DNA of 6,447 nt from assembly GCA_031383555.1 (NCBI GenBank), contig JANMZR010000160.1, positions 1 through 6,447 on the forward strand, written 5' to 3'. Below the pieces are notes generated by a model that worked only from the letters and a program-made list of their open reading frames with translations, was not told the DNA's origin and searched no databases. Below are positions 1 to 6,055 of this stretch, one piece after another; position 1 is the first letter of the stretch, and every line of letters starts with the position of its first letter. Position numbers and translations under genes: made by a program. Source of the stretch: JANMZR01 sp031383555. GTDB lineage: Bacteria; Bacteroidota; Bacteroidia; Cytophagales; Spirosomataceae.

Positions 1-133
1 CAATTACTTGGCCAGTTCCCAATTCAAACTCTAAAGGTTCAGCTCCTTCAGAGCTATCAAAAACAATTCCTTCGGCCAATTTGCCTGTGTAATGTACTTT
101 TACTTTGTCTCCAGATTTTGCAACGGTATTCAT
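1..133 (-). CDS. FKBP-type peptidyl-prolyl cis-trans isomerase, N-terminal part (runs off left edge)
   Basis: Reading leftward from an ATG at 133-131, 44 codons stay open to the edge of the window. The peptide starts MNTVAKSGDKVKVHYTGKL and continues with the FKBP signature: VHYTG, an Asp/Ser pair after a Phe (FDSS, residues 25-28), then EFELGTGQVI at 35-44. This is the start of the FKBP fold used by the SlyD-like and short FKBP isomerases, which speed up cis-trans isomerisation of X-Pro bonds and often act as chaperones. There is no signal peptide, so a cytoplasmic protein is expected. The C-terminal part, including any SlyD insert-in-flap domain or metal-binding tail, lies outside the window, so SlyD versus plain FKBP cannot be decided. 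It follows proS on the same strand after a 92-bp gap with no terminator visible, so read-through from proS is possible. No Shine-Dalgarno sequence precedes the start. Confidence 0.88.
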   Translation of the reverse strand, partial: MNTVAKSGDKVKVHYTGKLAEGIVFDSSEGAEPLEFELGTGQVI

Positions 134-225
134 AATATATAGAGTGTAATATTTTTAAATTAAAAAAAGAAATAAATTGTTTGATTCAAAATCTTGCAGC
201 AGATTCCGAAATCGTAAATCGTATA

Positions 226-1701
226 TCAATACGCTCTCGCAAACATTACCCTTCTTTTCGAAGTATTACCTGTGAAAATGCATTTGCCATCTTCTTCAAT
301 TGCATCATAAGGAATGCATCGGATTGTGGCTTTTGAGGCATCTTTAATTTTGTCTTCGGTTTCGGCGGTACCATCCCAATGAGCTAATACAAAGCCAGCA
401 GGGCCATCTAATATTTGGTTAAACTCCTCCCAAGTATCAGCTTTAGTAGTGTTTTCTGCTCTGAATTTAAAGGCTTTTGCATAAATATTACTCTGGATTT
501 CATCCAATAAATCTTTTATTTTCGGAGCGATTCCAGCAATTTCGTAAGACTTTTTTTCTTTGGTATCACGACGAGCCACCTCAACAGTGCCAGCGGCTAA
601 ATCCCTTGATCCAATTGCTAGGCGAATAGGAACACCTTTTAGCTCATATTCTGCAAATTTATAGCCTGGGCTTTGCTTGTCTGAATGGTCAAATTTTACA
701 GAAATGCTAAGGCTTTTTAATTCTTTTACCAAAGGGTTTATTACTGCCTCAATTTCTTGTAACTGCTCTTCTCCTTTGTAAATAGGGACGATAACTACTT
801 GAATAGGAGCTAGTTTTGGTGGAAGCACCAAGCCTTCATCATCGGAATGCGCCATAATAAGCGCACCCATCAAGCGAGTACTTACGCCCCATGAAGTACC
901 CCAAACATATTCTAATCCACCTTCTTTTGTTTGGAATTTTACATCAAATGCTTTAGCGAAATTTTGACCTAAAAAATGCGAAGTACCTGCCTGCAAAGCT
1001 TTGCCATCTTGCATCAAAGCCTCAATACAATAGGTATCCTCAGCACCTGCAAAGCGTTCATTTGGACTTTTAATACCTTTAATTACCGGCATAGCCATCC
1101 ATTCTTCAGCAAATGTGGCATATATATCCAGCATTTGTTTGGTTTCGAAAACGGCCTCTTCAGCAGTTGCATGTGCCGTGTGACCTTCCTGCCAGAGGAA
1201 CTCTGCCGTGCGTAAAAATAATCTTGTACGCATTTCCCAACGGACTACATTTGCCCATTGGTTAATTAATAATGGTAAATCACGATAACTTTGCACCCAA
1301 TTTTTATAAGCACTCCAAATCACTGTTTCAGACGTTGGCCTAATAATTAATTCCTCTTCCAATTTGGCATCAGGATCCACAATTACACCACCTCCATTAG
1401 GGTCGTTTTTAAGTCGATAATGAGTAACTACAGCGCATTCTTTTGCAAAACCTTCCACATGGCTGGCCTCTTTACTCAAATATGATTTTGGTATAAATAA
1501 GGGGAAATATGCGTTGGTATGGCCCGTTTCTTTAAACATATCGTCCAAGGCTCGTTGCATTTTTTCCCAAATACTGTAGCCATAAGGTTTTATAATCATA
1601 CAACCTCGCACTGGCGAATTTTCCGCCAAATCTGCTTTTTTTACCAGTTCATTGTACCACTCTGAATAATTTTCTGCCCTACTTGTTAATCCTTTTGCCA
1701 T
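226..1701 (-). CDS. proS: prolyl-tRNA synthetase, archaeal/eukaryotic-like (type 3) form
   Basis: This 491-residue class II aminoacyl-tRNA synthetase charges tRNA-Pro with proline in the cytoplasm. The size and absence of the large editing insertion fit the short archaeal-like ProRS rather than the roughly 570-residue bacterial form. In order: motif 1 around 50-71, ending in YFPLFIP; the proline-site loop with RPTSET (121-126); motif 2 at about 154-173 (RWEMRTR, then RTAEFLWQEGH); motif 3 at about 268-285 (GTSWGVSTR); the HGTP anticodon-binding domain at about 300-400; and the ProRS C-terminal domain from about 405, closing with the typical terminal Tyr (FARAY). From memory of the Thermus enzyme, the C-terminal domain there binds zinc through four Cys. 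Here only Cys474 is retained, with Trp442, Glu447/Thr448 and Thr477 at the other sites, so zinc binding is probably lost. The start gives MAKGLTSRAENYSEWY, normal for the family; the leader is A-rich without a Shine-Dalgarno. The FKBP gene lies 92 bp downstream. Confidence 0.98.
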   Translation of the reverse strand: MAKGLTSRAENYSEWYNELVKKADLAENSPVRGCMIIKPYGYSIWEKMQRALDDMFKETGHTNAYFPLFIPKSYLSKEASHVEGFAKECAVVTHYRLKNDPNGGGVIVDPDAKLEEELIIRPTSETVIWSAYKNWVQSYRDLPLLINQWANVVRWEMRTRLFLRTAEFLWQEGHTAHATAEEAVFETKQMLDIYATFAEEWMAMPVIKGIKSPNERFAGAEDTYCIEALMQDGKALQAGTSHFLGQNFAKAFDVKFQTKEGGLEYVWGTSWGVSTRLMGALIMAHSDDEGLVLPPKLAPIQVVIVPIYKGEEQLQEIEAVINPLVKELKSLSISVKFDHSDKQSPGYKFAEYELKGVPIRLAIGSRDLAAGTVEVARRDTKEKKSYEIAGIAPKIKDLLDEIQSNIYAKAFKFRAENTTKADTWEEFNQILDGPAGFVLAHWDGTAETEDKIKDASKATIRCIPYDAIEEDGKCIFTGNTSKRRVMFARAY

Positions 1702-1722
1702 TATTTTGTTTTAATAGTTAAA

Positions 1723-1749
1723 AAAGCAGATAAATATTTAAACTGCTTT
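1723..1749 (-). other. possible hairpin in the proS leader
   Basis: On the minus strand the 7-base arms AAAGCAG and CTGCTTT pair perfectly around a 13-base AT loop. The second arm runs into a T stretch and ends 21 bases before the proS start codon. The shape (stem, then T run) resembles a small attenuator, but the stem is short, holds only three G-C pairs, and the region is so AT-rich that chance is a fair explanation. T-box leaders are not expected in this phylum and no T-box elements are seen. Confidence 0.25.
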
Positions 1750-1857
1750 GTCGGTAAATTAAAGTTTATTTTTTTATTTATTTTGCAACCATTTTAGACG
1801 TATAATTGTCTTATATACAAGAATTTAAATTGATTTTAAAGAAAGAAAATTTTTAAC

Positions 1858-1879
1858 TTAAATTTTTTGAAAAATTTAA
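1858..1879. repeat. AT-only 10-bp inverted repeat in the divergent region
   Basis: Arms TTAAATTTTT (1858-1867) and AAAAATTTAA (1870-1879) are perfect complements around a 2-base TG centre. It could be an operator or a bent/UP-like element for either flanking gene. All arm pairs are A-T, so a chance palindrome in AT-rich DNA cannot be ruled out. Confidence 0.3.
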
Positions 1880-1934
1880 CTATTTCAAGATTTTTCAGGT
1901 TTATTAAAATATGATTAAAACTATCTTAATTCTC

Positions 1935-1964
1935 TTGCAAAGATAAGTTTTTCTATTAAGTTTG
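1935..1964 (+). promoter_or_regulatory. Bacteroidota-type promoter for the lipoprotein gene
   Basis: A -33 TTG at 1935-1937 is followed after exactly 19 bases by TAAGTTTG at 1957-1964, an 8/8 match to the -7 consensus TAnnTTTG recognised by the primary sigma factor of Bacteroides and Flavobacterium. Transcription would start a few bases past 1964, giving a leader of roughly 70 bases before the ATG at 2041. The leader is A-rich just before the start codon and has no Shine-Dalgarno sequence, as is usual in the phylum. Confidence 0.65.
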
Positions 1965-2040
1965 TAACGGTTTAGATTAAAATCAATTCAGACAAAAGTT
2001 CAAAATCGAGAATATTAATTTAACAATAAACACAAATACT

Positions 2041-3444
2041 ATGAAACGCTCAGTAATTTTCAAATCGCTTTCAATCGCAATGGTTGCTTTGGCATTTTGG
2101 GGCTGTTCTTCAAGACAAATTGTTCAAAAGTCGGGCAATGATGTTTACGACGATTTATATGCACAAGTAGGTGAAACTTCACCTATAATTGTTGTAAACA
2201 AGGTGGATAGATATAGTTCTTTAAATCAAAATCCAGAAAACTCGAATGACAACCGTGCTTATTCTGATGATAAAAATTCAAGTAATGAATACTATGCTGA
2301 GCAAGGTATAGATTCTCGTGATTATCAAAGAGGAACAACCGATCGGCCAGGCTTTGGTGATTACACTGATGGATATCGTGATGGTATAAATGATTCCCGT
2401 TTTAACTGGGGTAATTCTTGGAACAACGGTTTTGGTGGTTTCAATAGATTTGGTTGGAATAATTTCAATAATTGGAATAACCCTGGTTTATCGATTATAA
2501 TTGGTGGAGGAAATAGATGGCGTAACAATTGGGGTATGAATAGTTGGGGTTGGAACGACCCGTTTTATGCTAATAATGGCTGGGGAAATAGTTGGAATAA
2601 TTTTGGTTATGGAGGATTTAACGATCCTTGGGGTTTCAACAATTTTTATGGAAATGGATTTTATGGCGGCGGTGGAGGCTGGTTAAACCAACCACGATAT
2701 ATAATTAACAATAATTATTATGCAAATAATAACAACTCGAATATCGGTGCTGACCGTGCCACTAGAAATTATGGCCCAAGAAATAGTGGTAGAAACGGTG
2801 CTGCCTACAATGATAAGTTTGACAATACTGTTAAGCCTCGCCCTTCGGCAGATCCGAATATGCGTAAAGGAACAGTTTATTCAGACCCTACAAATGCAGC
2901 AAGTGGAGTTGGCTCCGGTGGAGGTTATTCGGCAAGACCTAGAGGTGGGTATGGTGGTGGAAATACTTCAGCCACTAATGGTAATACTCAGGTAAAAAGC
3001 AATACTCCAAATAATTCAAGAGGTTCTGATACTTATTCGGCCCGCCCAAGAGGGGGTTATATAAATCCTAATACGGGTTCTGGAACAAGTCAAACGGCAA
3101 CGAATAGCAATAGTAATGCACGACCGTCTGCTGCACCTGCCAACGATAATAACGTTTATTATGCTCGTCCGTCAAGGTCAACTACTACACCAAATTATAC
3201 ACCATCAACAGGTGGTAGTAATAACTCTTCGGGTAATTATAGCAGAGGGGCTGACAACAGTTCTAGCTCATCACCAAGTAGAAGTAGCTGGAATAGTGGC
3301 TCATCATCCTCCGGTTCAAGCTCATCAAGTTGGGGCGGTAGCAGTGGTTCGTCATCAAGTGGTGGTGGCTCAAGAGGAAGTAGTGGTGGTGGTTCATCTT
3401 CTGGAGGAAGTGGCGGAGGCGGAGGTTCACGTGGCCCAAGATAA
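2041..3444 (+). CDS. low-complexity Asn/Trp/Gly/Ser-rich lipoprotein
   Basis: This 467-residue protein begins with a lipoprotein signal peptide: MKR, a hydrophobic stretch to Phe19-Trp20, then Gly21-Cys22 followed by SSRQ. Cys22 is the likely lipidated residue after cleavage by signal peptidase II. Residues 23-118 are polar, with YDDLYA near 36-41. Residues 121-237 are rich in Trp, Asn, Phe and Gly and contain a diverged duplication: WGNSWNN at 123-129 and 181-187, each followed by GGFN (132-135, 191-194). The next part carries YSARPRGGY twice (296-304, 332-340) and further ARPS copies at 360-363 and 375-378. Residues 401-467 are a Ser/Gly tail ending GGGGGSRGPR. No enzymatic domain is visible. 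Such sequence suggests a disordered or fibrous, perhaps adhesive or matrix, cell-envelope protein; that role is inference. The lipobox position before Gly is Trp rather than a small residue, which is slightly unusual. It has its own promoter and terminator, next to an outer-membrane porin gene. Confidence 0.85.
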   Translation: MKRSVIFKSLSIAMVALAFWGCSSRQIVQKSGNDVYDDLYAQVGETSPIIVVNKVDRYSSLNQNPENSNDNRAYSDDKNSSNEYYAEQGIDSRDYQRGTTDRPGFGDYTDGYRDGINDSRFNWGNSWNNGFGGFNRFGWNNFNNWNNPGLSIIIGGGNRWRNNWGMNSWGWNDPFYANNGWGNSWNNFGYGGFNDPWGFNNFYGNGFYGGGGGWLNQPRYIINNNYYANNNNSNIGADRATRNYGPRNSGRNGAAYNDKFDNTVKPRPSADPNMRKGTVYSDPTNAASGVGSGGGYSARPRGGYGGGNTSATNGNTQVKSNTPNNSRGSDTYSARPRGGYINPNTGSGTSQTATNSNSNARPSAAPANDNNVYYARPSRSTTTPNYTPSTGGSNNSSGNYSRGADNSSSSSPSRSSWNSGSSSSGSSSSSWGGSSGSSSSGGGSRGSSGGGSSSGGSGGGGGSRGPR

Positions 3445-3471
3445 TTGATTTAAAAATGATATTTTATTTTA

Positions 3472-3500
3472 AAAAACCTCGCCATTTCGGTGGGGTTTTT
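3472..3500 (+). terminator. rho-independent terminator of the lipoprotein gene
   Basis: Arms AAAAACCTCGCC (3472-3483) and GGTGGGGTTTTT (3489-3500) form a 12-bp stem, with two G-T wobbles, around a 5-base ATTTC loop; the stem ends in a T run. It lies 27 bases after the stop codon. The A run on the left side would also give a T run on the minus strand, but there is no minus-strand gene near enough to use it. Confidence 0.85.
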
Positions 3501-3647
3501 CGTTTCTAAAATCTCTTTAATTTGATTTTAATTTGCTCATTAAAATGCAATTAAATTTAGTAAAATCATTTTGTAAATTAATGGTTATTTTGTTATTTAG
3601 TATAGGAATTGACCTTTAATATATCCTTTTTTCAAAATGAATATGTT

Positions 3648-3655
3648 TAGGTTTG
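3648..3655 (+). promoter_or_regulatory. -7 element upstream of the OmpP1-family gene
   Basis: TAGGTTTG matches TAnnTTTG at all fixed positions and lies 27 bases before the ATG at 3683. No TTG sits 17-23 bases upstream; the best there is a T run at 3627-3632, so the -33 element is imperfect. A nearby start gives a short leader of about 20 bases, A-rich and without a Shine-Dalgarno. The terminator between the two genes supports a separate promoter here. Confidence 0.4.
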
Positions 3656-3682
3656 CCAAGAAAAAATTAAAAAATTAATAAC

Positions 3683-5254
3683 ATGAATAAGTTAAACATT
3701 TTCAAAACCTTAGCTTTTATATTAGCCGTTTTCACAGCCAATGCTCAAAACTATTCGGGAGATGCATTTCGCTTTTCGCAATTGAATAATCCTGCTGGTA
3801 CGGCTCGTATGCGAGCAATTGGAGGCAACTACTCTGCAATTGGTGCCGATGTTTCAAATATTTCGGGCAACCCAGCTGGGCTTGGCCTTTACACTCGTTC
3901 GGAGTTTAGTGTTTCGGCCGGTTTGAATAAACTCGAAACATCAACAAATTATATCAATACTCAAACAACAGTATCAAAATCTAATTTTGCGTTAAATAAC
4001 TTAGCTATCGTATTTGGAGGAAATTCAGGTAACGGAAAAACCATTTACAAAAATGGTTGGAACTCAGGAAATTTTGGTATTTCTTATAATAGAAACTCTA
4101 ATTTATTTAATAATTTTGCTTTTGGAGGTTTAAATAAAAAAAGCTCATTAGCAGATAGTTATGTAGAGCAAGTTAATAGAAATGCCAATAATTCTGGCTC
4201 ATTTTTGGATAGTAAAGAGCAGTTTAATGCTGATATTCGAGTGGCACAATCGCCAGAAGCTTTATACTATCAAATGTATTTGATTGACCCTTCGGCAAAT
4301 GGAGGTACACCTTATAAACGATTTGACCATCCAAGCCCAACATCTGCACAACAGGATGGCAACTTTAACTCGGAGGGCAAAACTAGCCAATGGACTTTTG
4401 GATACGGTGCCAACTATAAAGATAAATTATATTTGGGCGTATCTGGGGGAATTGCTAGTTTGAATTATGATTTTGCAAACACTCAAACTGATCAATTTCT
4501 AGGGGGTAAATATATCAAAGAATTCACCACTAATCAATTGCTCACGGTACAAGGTAGAGGTGTAAATATTTCAGGCGGCTTAATATTTAGACCCAATAAT
4601 TTGGTAAGAATAGGAGCAACTTTTCATTCACCAACTTGGTTTAGTATTTCGGAATCATACGATCAAAATATTTCAGCTATTGTTAACCCAAATAACCCAG
4701 CGGGAATTCCTTCAAATTTGCAATCAGCATCTGTTGCACCTTATGATTTTGATTATGAATTACGTAGCCCATTGCGTGCCTCTGTAGGTGCAGCTGTATT
4801 CATTGGTAAAAAAGGATTTATTACTGCTGATGCTGAATATGTTGGCTATAATAAAATGCGCTTATCGGCCACCACACTTTCACCAAAAGATAATTCGGCT
4901 TTTTCACATGACAATGATCGATACATTAATCAAGATTATAAAAACGTCGTAAATTTAAAAGTAGGTGCTGAATTGCGTGCTGGTAATGTCAATTTCCGTG
5001 GTGGAGTAGCCTATTTGGCTGATCCTAATAAAAAAACATCTCCACAATATGATGGTATTGACAGGGCTAATTTGGTTTATTCAGGTGGAATAGGCTATAA
5101 ATCTAATAGTTTTTATTTGGATTTGACAGGCGCTTACTTGGCGTATAAGTCGGCATTTACACCTTATTCATTAAATAATCCTGCCGATTATGCATCTGCA
5201 AAAATTGATAATAAAAATACTAATTTAAGTATTTCATTTGGTACTTATTTTTGA
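3683..5254 (+). CDS. OmpP1/FadL/TodX-family outer-membrane transport protein
   Basis: The 523-residue product begins with a Sec signal peptide: MNKLNIFK, a hydrophobic core at about 9-17, then TANA before Gln22, a good signal peptidase I site. The mature N-terminus has the family pattern: SGDAFRFSQLNNPAGTARM, then SAIGADVSNISGNPAGLG (about 51-68), with the NPAGLG turn seen near the N-terminal plug of FadL-like proteins. The rest alternates aromatic and polar residues as in a beta-barrel, and the last strand ends LSISFGTYF with a terminal Phe, the usual signal for outer-membrane insertion by the Bam complex. FadL-family channels take up hydrophobic compounds such as fatty acids or aromatics. 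Bacteroidota members are often labelled hemin receptor, but no haem-binding evidence is visible here and the substrate is unknown. Gene order beside proS recurs in this phylum as I recall it. Confidence 0.87.
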   Translation: MNKLNIFKTLAFILAVFTANAQNYSGDAFRFSQLNNPAGTARMRAIGGNYSAIGADVSNISGNPAGLGLYTRSEFSVSAGLNKLETSTNYINTQTTVSKSNFALNNLAIVFGGNSGNGKTIYKNGWNSGNFGISYNRNSNLFNNFAFGGLNKKSSLADSYVEQVNRNANNSGSFLDSKEQFNADIRVAQSPEALYYQMYLIDPSANGGTPYKRFDHPSPTSAQQDGNFNSEGKTSQWTFGYGANYKDKLYLGVSGGIASLNYDFANTQTDQFLGGKYIKEFTTNQLLTVQGRGVNISGGLIFRPNNLVRIGATFHSPTWFSISESYDQNISAIVNPNNPAGIPSNLQSASVAPYDFDYELRSPLRASVGAAVFIGKKGFITADAEYVGYNKMRLSATTLSPKDNSAFSHDNDRYINQDYKNVVNLKVGAELRAGNVNFRGGVAYLADPNKKTSPQYDGIDRANLVYSGGIGYKSNSFYLDLTGAYLAYKSAFTPYSLNNPADYASAKIDNKNTNLSISFGTYF

Positions 5255-5278
5255 TAATTCAAAATATAATATGGATTT

Positions 5279-5310
5279 AAAAATAGCCTGCTTTAGCGGG
5301 CTATTTTTTT
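5279..5310 (+). terminator. rho-independent terminator of the OmpP1-family gene
   Basis: A 13-bp stem (one T-G wobble), arms 5279-5291 and 5296-5308 with core TAGCCTGC/GCGGGCTA, closes a TTTA loop and is followed by a T run to 5310. It starts 24 bases after the stop codon. The A run on the left arm gives a T run on the opposite strand, so it may also stop transcripts coming from the right. Confidence 0.9.
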
Positions 5311-5323
5311 GAATTTTAGATGG

Positions 5324-5364
5324 CAAGGGGGCGCATGTACTTGGGAAGGGTGCATGCCCCCTTG
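5324..5364. repeat. GC-rich imperfect palindrome in the convergent gap
   Basis: CAAGGGGG (5324-5331) pairs with CCCCCTTG (5357-5364), and CATG (5334-5337) pairs with CATG (5353-5356), leaving a 2-base CG bulge on the left arm and a 15-base loop. The element is about 64% G+C in AT-rich surroundings. There is no T run on either side, so it is not a normal terminator. Its form (short, GC-rich, imperfect stem with a bulge, in a convergent intergenic gap) resembles REP-type repeats, but one copy alone cannot show that it is repeated. Confidence 0.55.
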
Positions 5365-5406
5365 TATCAAAGGCAAACATACTTAAAATATTACTTTCTA
5401 AAACCC

Positions 5407-5440
5407 AAAAAAAGCATCCCAAATGGTTTTTGGGATGCTT
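5407..5440 (-). terminator. rho-independent terminator of the BON-LysM gene
   Basis: On the minus strand a perfect 12-bp stem, AAGCATCCCAAA with TTTGGGATGCTT (arms 5440-5429 and 5423-5412), closes a 5-base loop and is followed by a run of seven T (5413-5407, the first two being the end of the stem). It starts 34 bases after the stop codon of the gene at 5475. The plus strand has no T run after the stem, so it works in the minus direction only. Confidence 0.9.
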
Positions 5441-5474
5441 AATAGGAATAAAGGTAAATGATCTACCCTAAATA

Positions 5475-5930
5475 TTATAAATTGGGAATACGCAATACCT
5501 GACCTGGATAAATTAAGTCCATATCAGAAAGCATTGGCTTATTAGCTTCAAAAATTATCTCATACTTCATCATATCTCCATACATTTCTTTGGAAATTTT
5601 TGAAAGAGAATCTCCTGCTTTTACAGTGTAGGTACGTGACTCAGGCTCAGGTACTGCAACAGTCATGTTATTGTCAACAACGGCAACGCCTTCAACATTA
5701 CCAACTGAAAGCGCAATTTTCTCACTATCCTCTTGTGCATTTACTTCGCCACTAAGAAATACTGTATCTTCTTGAGTTTTAATGTTTAAACTTACAAATG
5801 GCAAACCTAAGGATTGTACATGATTAATAAGTGCTTGTGCTTTTAACGGTTCTTTTTCGGCTGCTGGAGCGGCCTCGGCCTTACCGAATAATTTTTGGCC
5901 TGCGCCTTTAAGAAATGAAAATAATCCCAT
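5475..5930 (-). CDS. kbp: BON-LysM protein, homologue of potassium-binding protein Kbp/YgaU
   Basis: The 151-residue product has no signal peptide. It starts MGLFSFLKGAGQKLFGK, very like E. coli YgaU/Kbp (149 residues) as I recall it. An Ala/Glu-rich linker (about 18-30) leads to a BON domain at about 30-92, including FLSGEVNAQEDSEKIALSVG (58-77) and a VEGVAVVDN strand. A LysM domain at about 100-149 follows: YTVKAGDSLSKISKEMYG, then IFEANKPM and the ending YPGQVLRIPNL, nearly identical to the E. coli C-terminus. E. coli Kbp is a cytoplasmic protein that binds K+ with high affinity, with BON and LysM closing around the ion. LysM alone usually binds peptidoglycan, but without an export signal an intracellular role is more likely. 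Whether this protein binds K+ is inference from similarity. It has its own terminator; the upstream gene on the same strand is 125 bp away. Confidence 0.92.
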   Translation of the reverse strand: MGLFSFLKGAGQKLFGKAEAAPAAEKEPLKAQALINHVQSLGLPFVSLNIKTQEDTVFLSGEVNAQEDSEKIALSVGNVEGVAVVDNNMTVAVPEPESRTYTVKAGDSLSKISKEMYGDMMKYEIIFEANKPMLSDMDLIYPGQVLRIPNL

Positions 5931-5970
5931 AATGTATAATTGTTTAATTGTGTGTTAAAAAAATTGAGGC

Positions 5971-6002
5971 GTAAGATATAAATTTTTATACTATAGCACA
6001 AA
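5971..6002 (-). promoter_or_regulatory. kbp: weak candidate promoter for the BON-LysM gene
   Basis: On the minus strand TTTG (6002-5999) is followed after 20 bases by TATCTTAC (5978-5971), which fits TAnnTTTG at 6 of 8 positions including the free ones. Spacing and distance to the ATG at 5930 (about 40 bases) are right, but the -7 element lacks the conserved final TG, so this is tentative. Confidence 0.28.
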
Positions 6003-6055
6003 TTATTTTTATAAGTTTGGCTTTATAAAATTGTTATTTTTGTAAAAGGGTTTCA

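Larger units (their letters stand above)
1702..2040. other. divergent intergenic region between proS and the lipoprotein gene
   Basis: This 339-bp gap separates two genes that point away from each other, so it must hold the start signals for both. It is very AT-rich with many A and T runs. The lipoprotein side carries a strong Bacteroidota-type promoter at 1935-1964. On the proS side I found no equally good match. The candidates are TATCTTTG on the minus strand at 1945-1938, which fits TAnnTTTG but has no TTG at the right distance, and TAATTTAC at 1761-1754, with a TTG (1788-1786) at a slightly long 24-bp spacing. An AT-only palindrome lies at 1858-1879 and a weak hairpin lies in the proS leader at 1723-1749. 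No credible small ORF or RNA gene is visible. Confidence 0.6.

Noticed and set aside
180..190. TTTGATTCAAA small palindrome between proS and the FKBP gene
   Set aside because: The 5-base arms leave a single-base centre and cannot form a hairpin; too short to support an operator call.
976..1215. 79-codon open frame on the plus strand
   Set aside because: It is antisense within proS, has no promoter or family resemblance, and the Cys-rich composition is what the opposite strand of a coding region gives.
2720..2995. 91-codon open frame in another frame of the lipoprotein gene
   Set aside because: It is a product of the repetitive low-complexity coding sequence; the translation is Ile/Leu/Thr-rich with no recognisable fold.
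2926..3444. Possible tandem DNA repeat or microsatellite in the lipoprotein gene
   Set aside because: The GGN and TCN triplets vary in third position and order, so there is no regular DNA repeat unit; it is low-complexity coding sequence.
3116..3448. 110-codon frame rich in Val and His overlapping the lipoprotein tail
   Set aside because: It is the frame-shifted reading of GGN/TCN repeats; the lipoprotein frame has the signal peptide, the promoter and sensible composition.
3501..3600. Several AT dyads such as AAAATCATTTT
   Set aside because: They are short, AT-only and overlapping, as expected by chance in this composition, and do not line up with the promoter element.
5234..5422. 62-codon minus-strand open frame across the convergent gap
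   Set aside because: It reads through both strands of the porin terminator and the GC-rich palindrome and overlaps the minus-strand terminator of the LysM gene; no start signal or homology is apparent.
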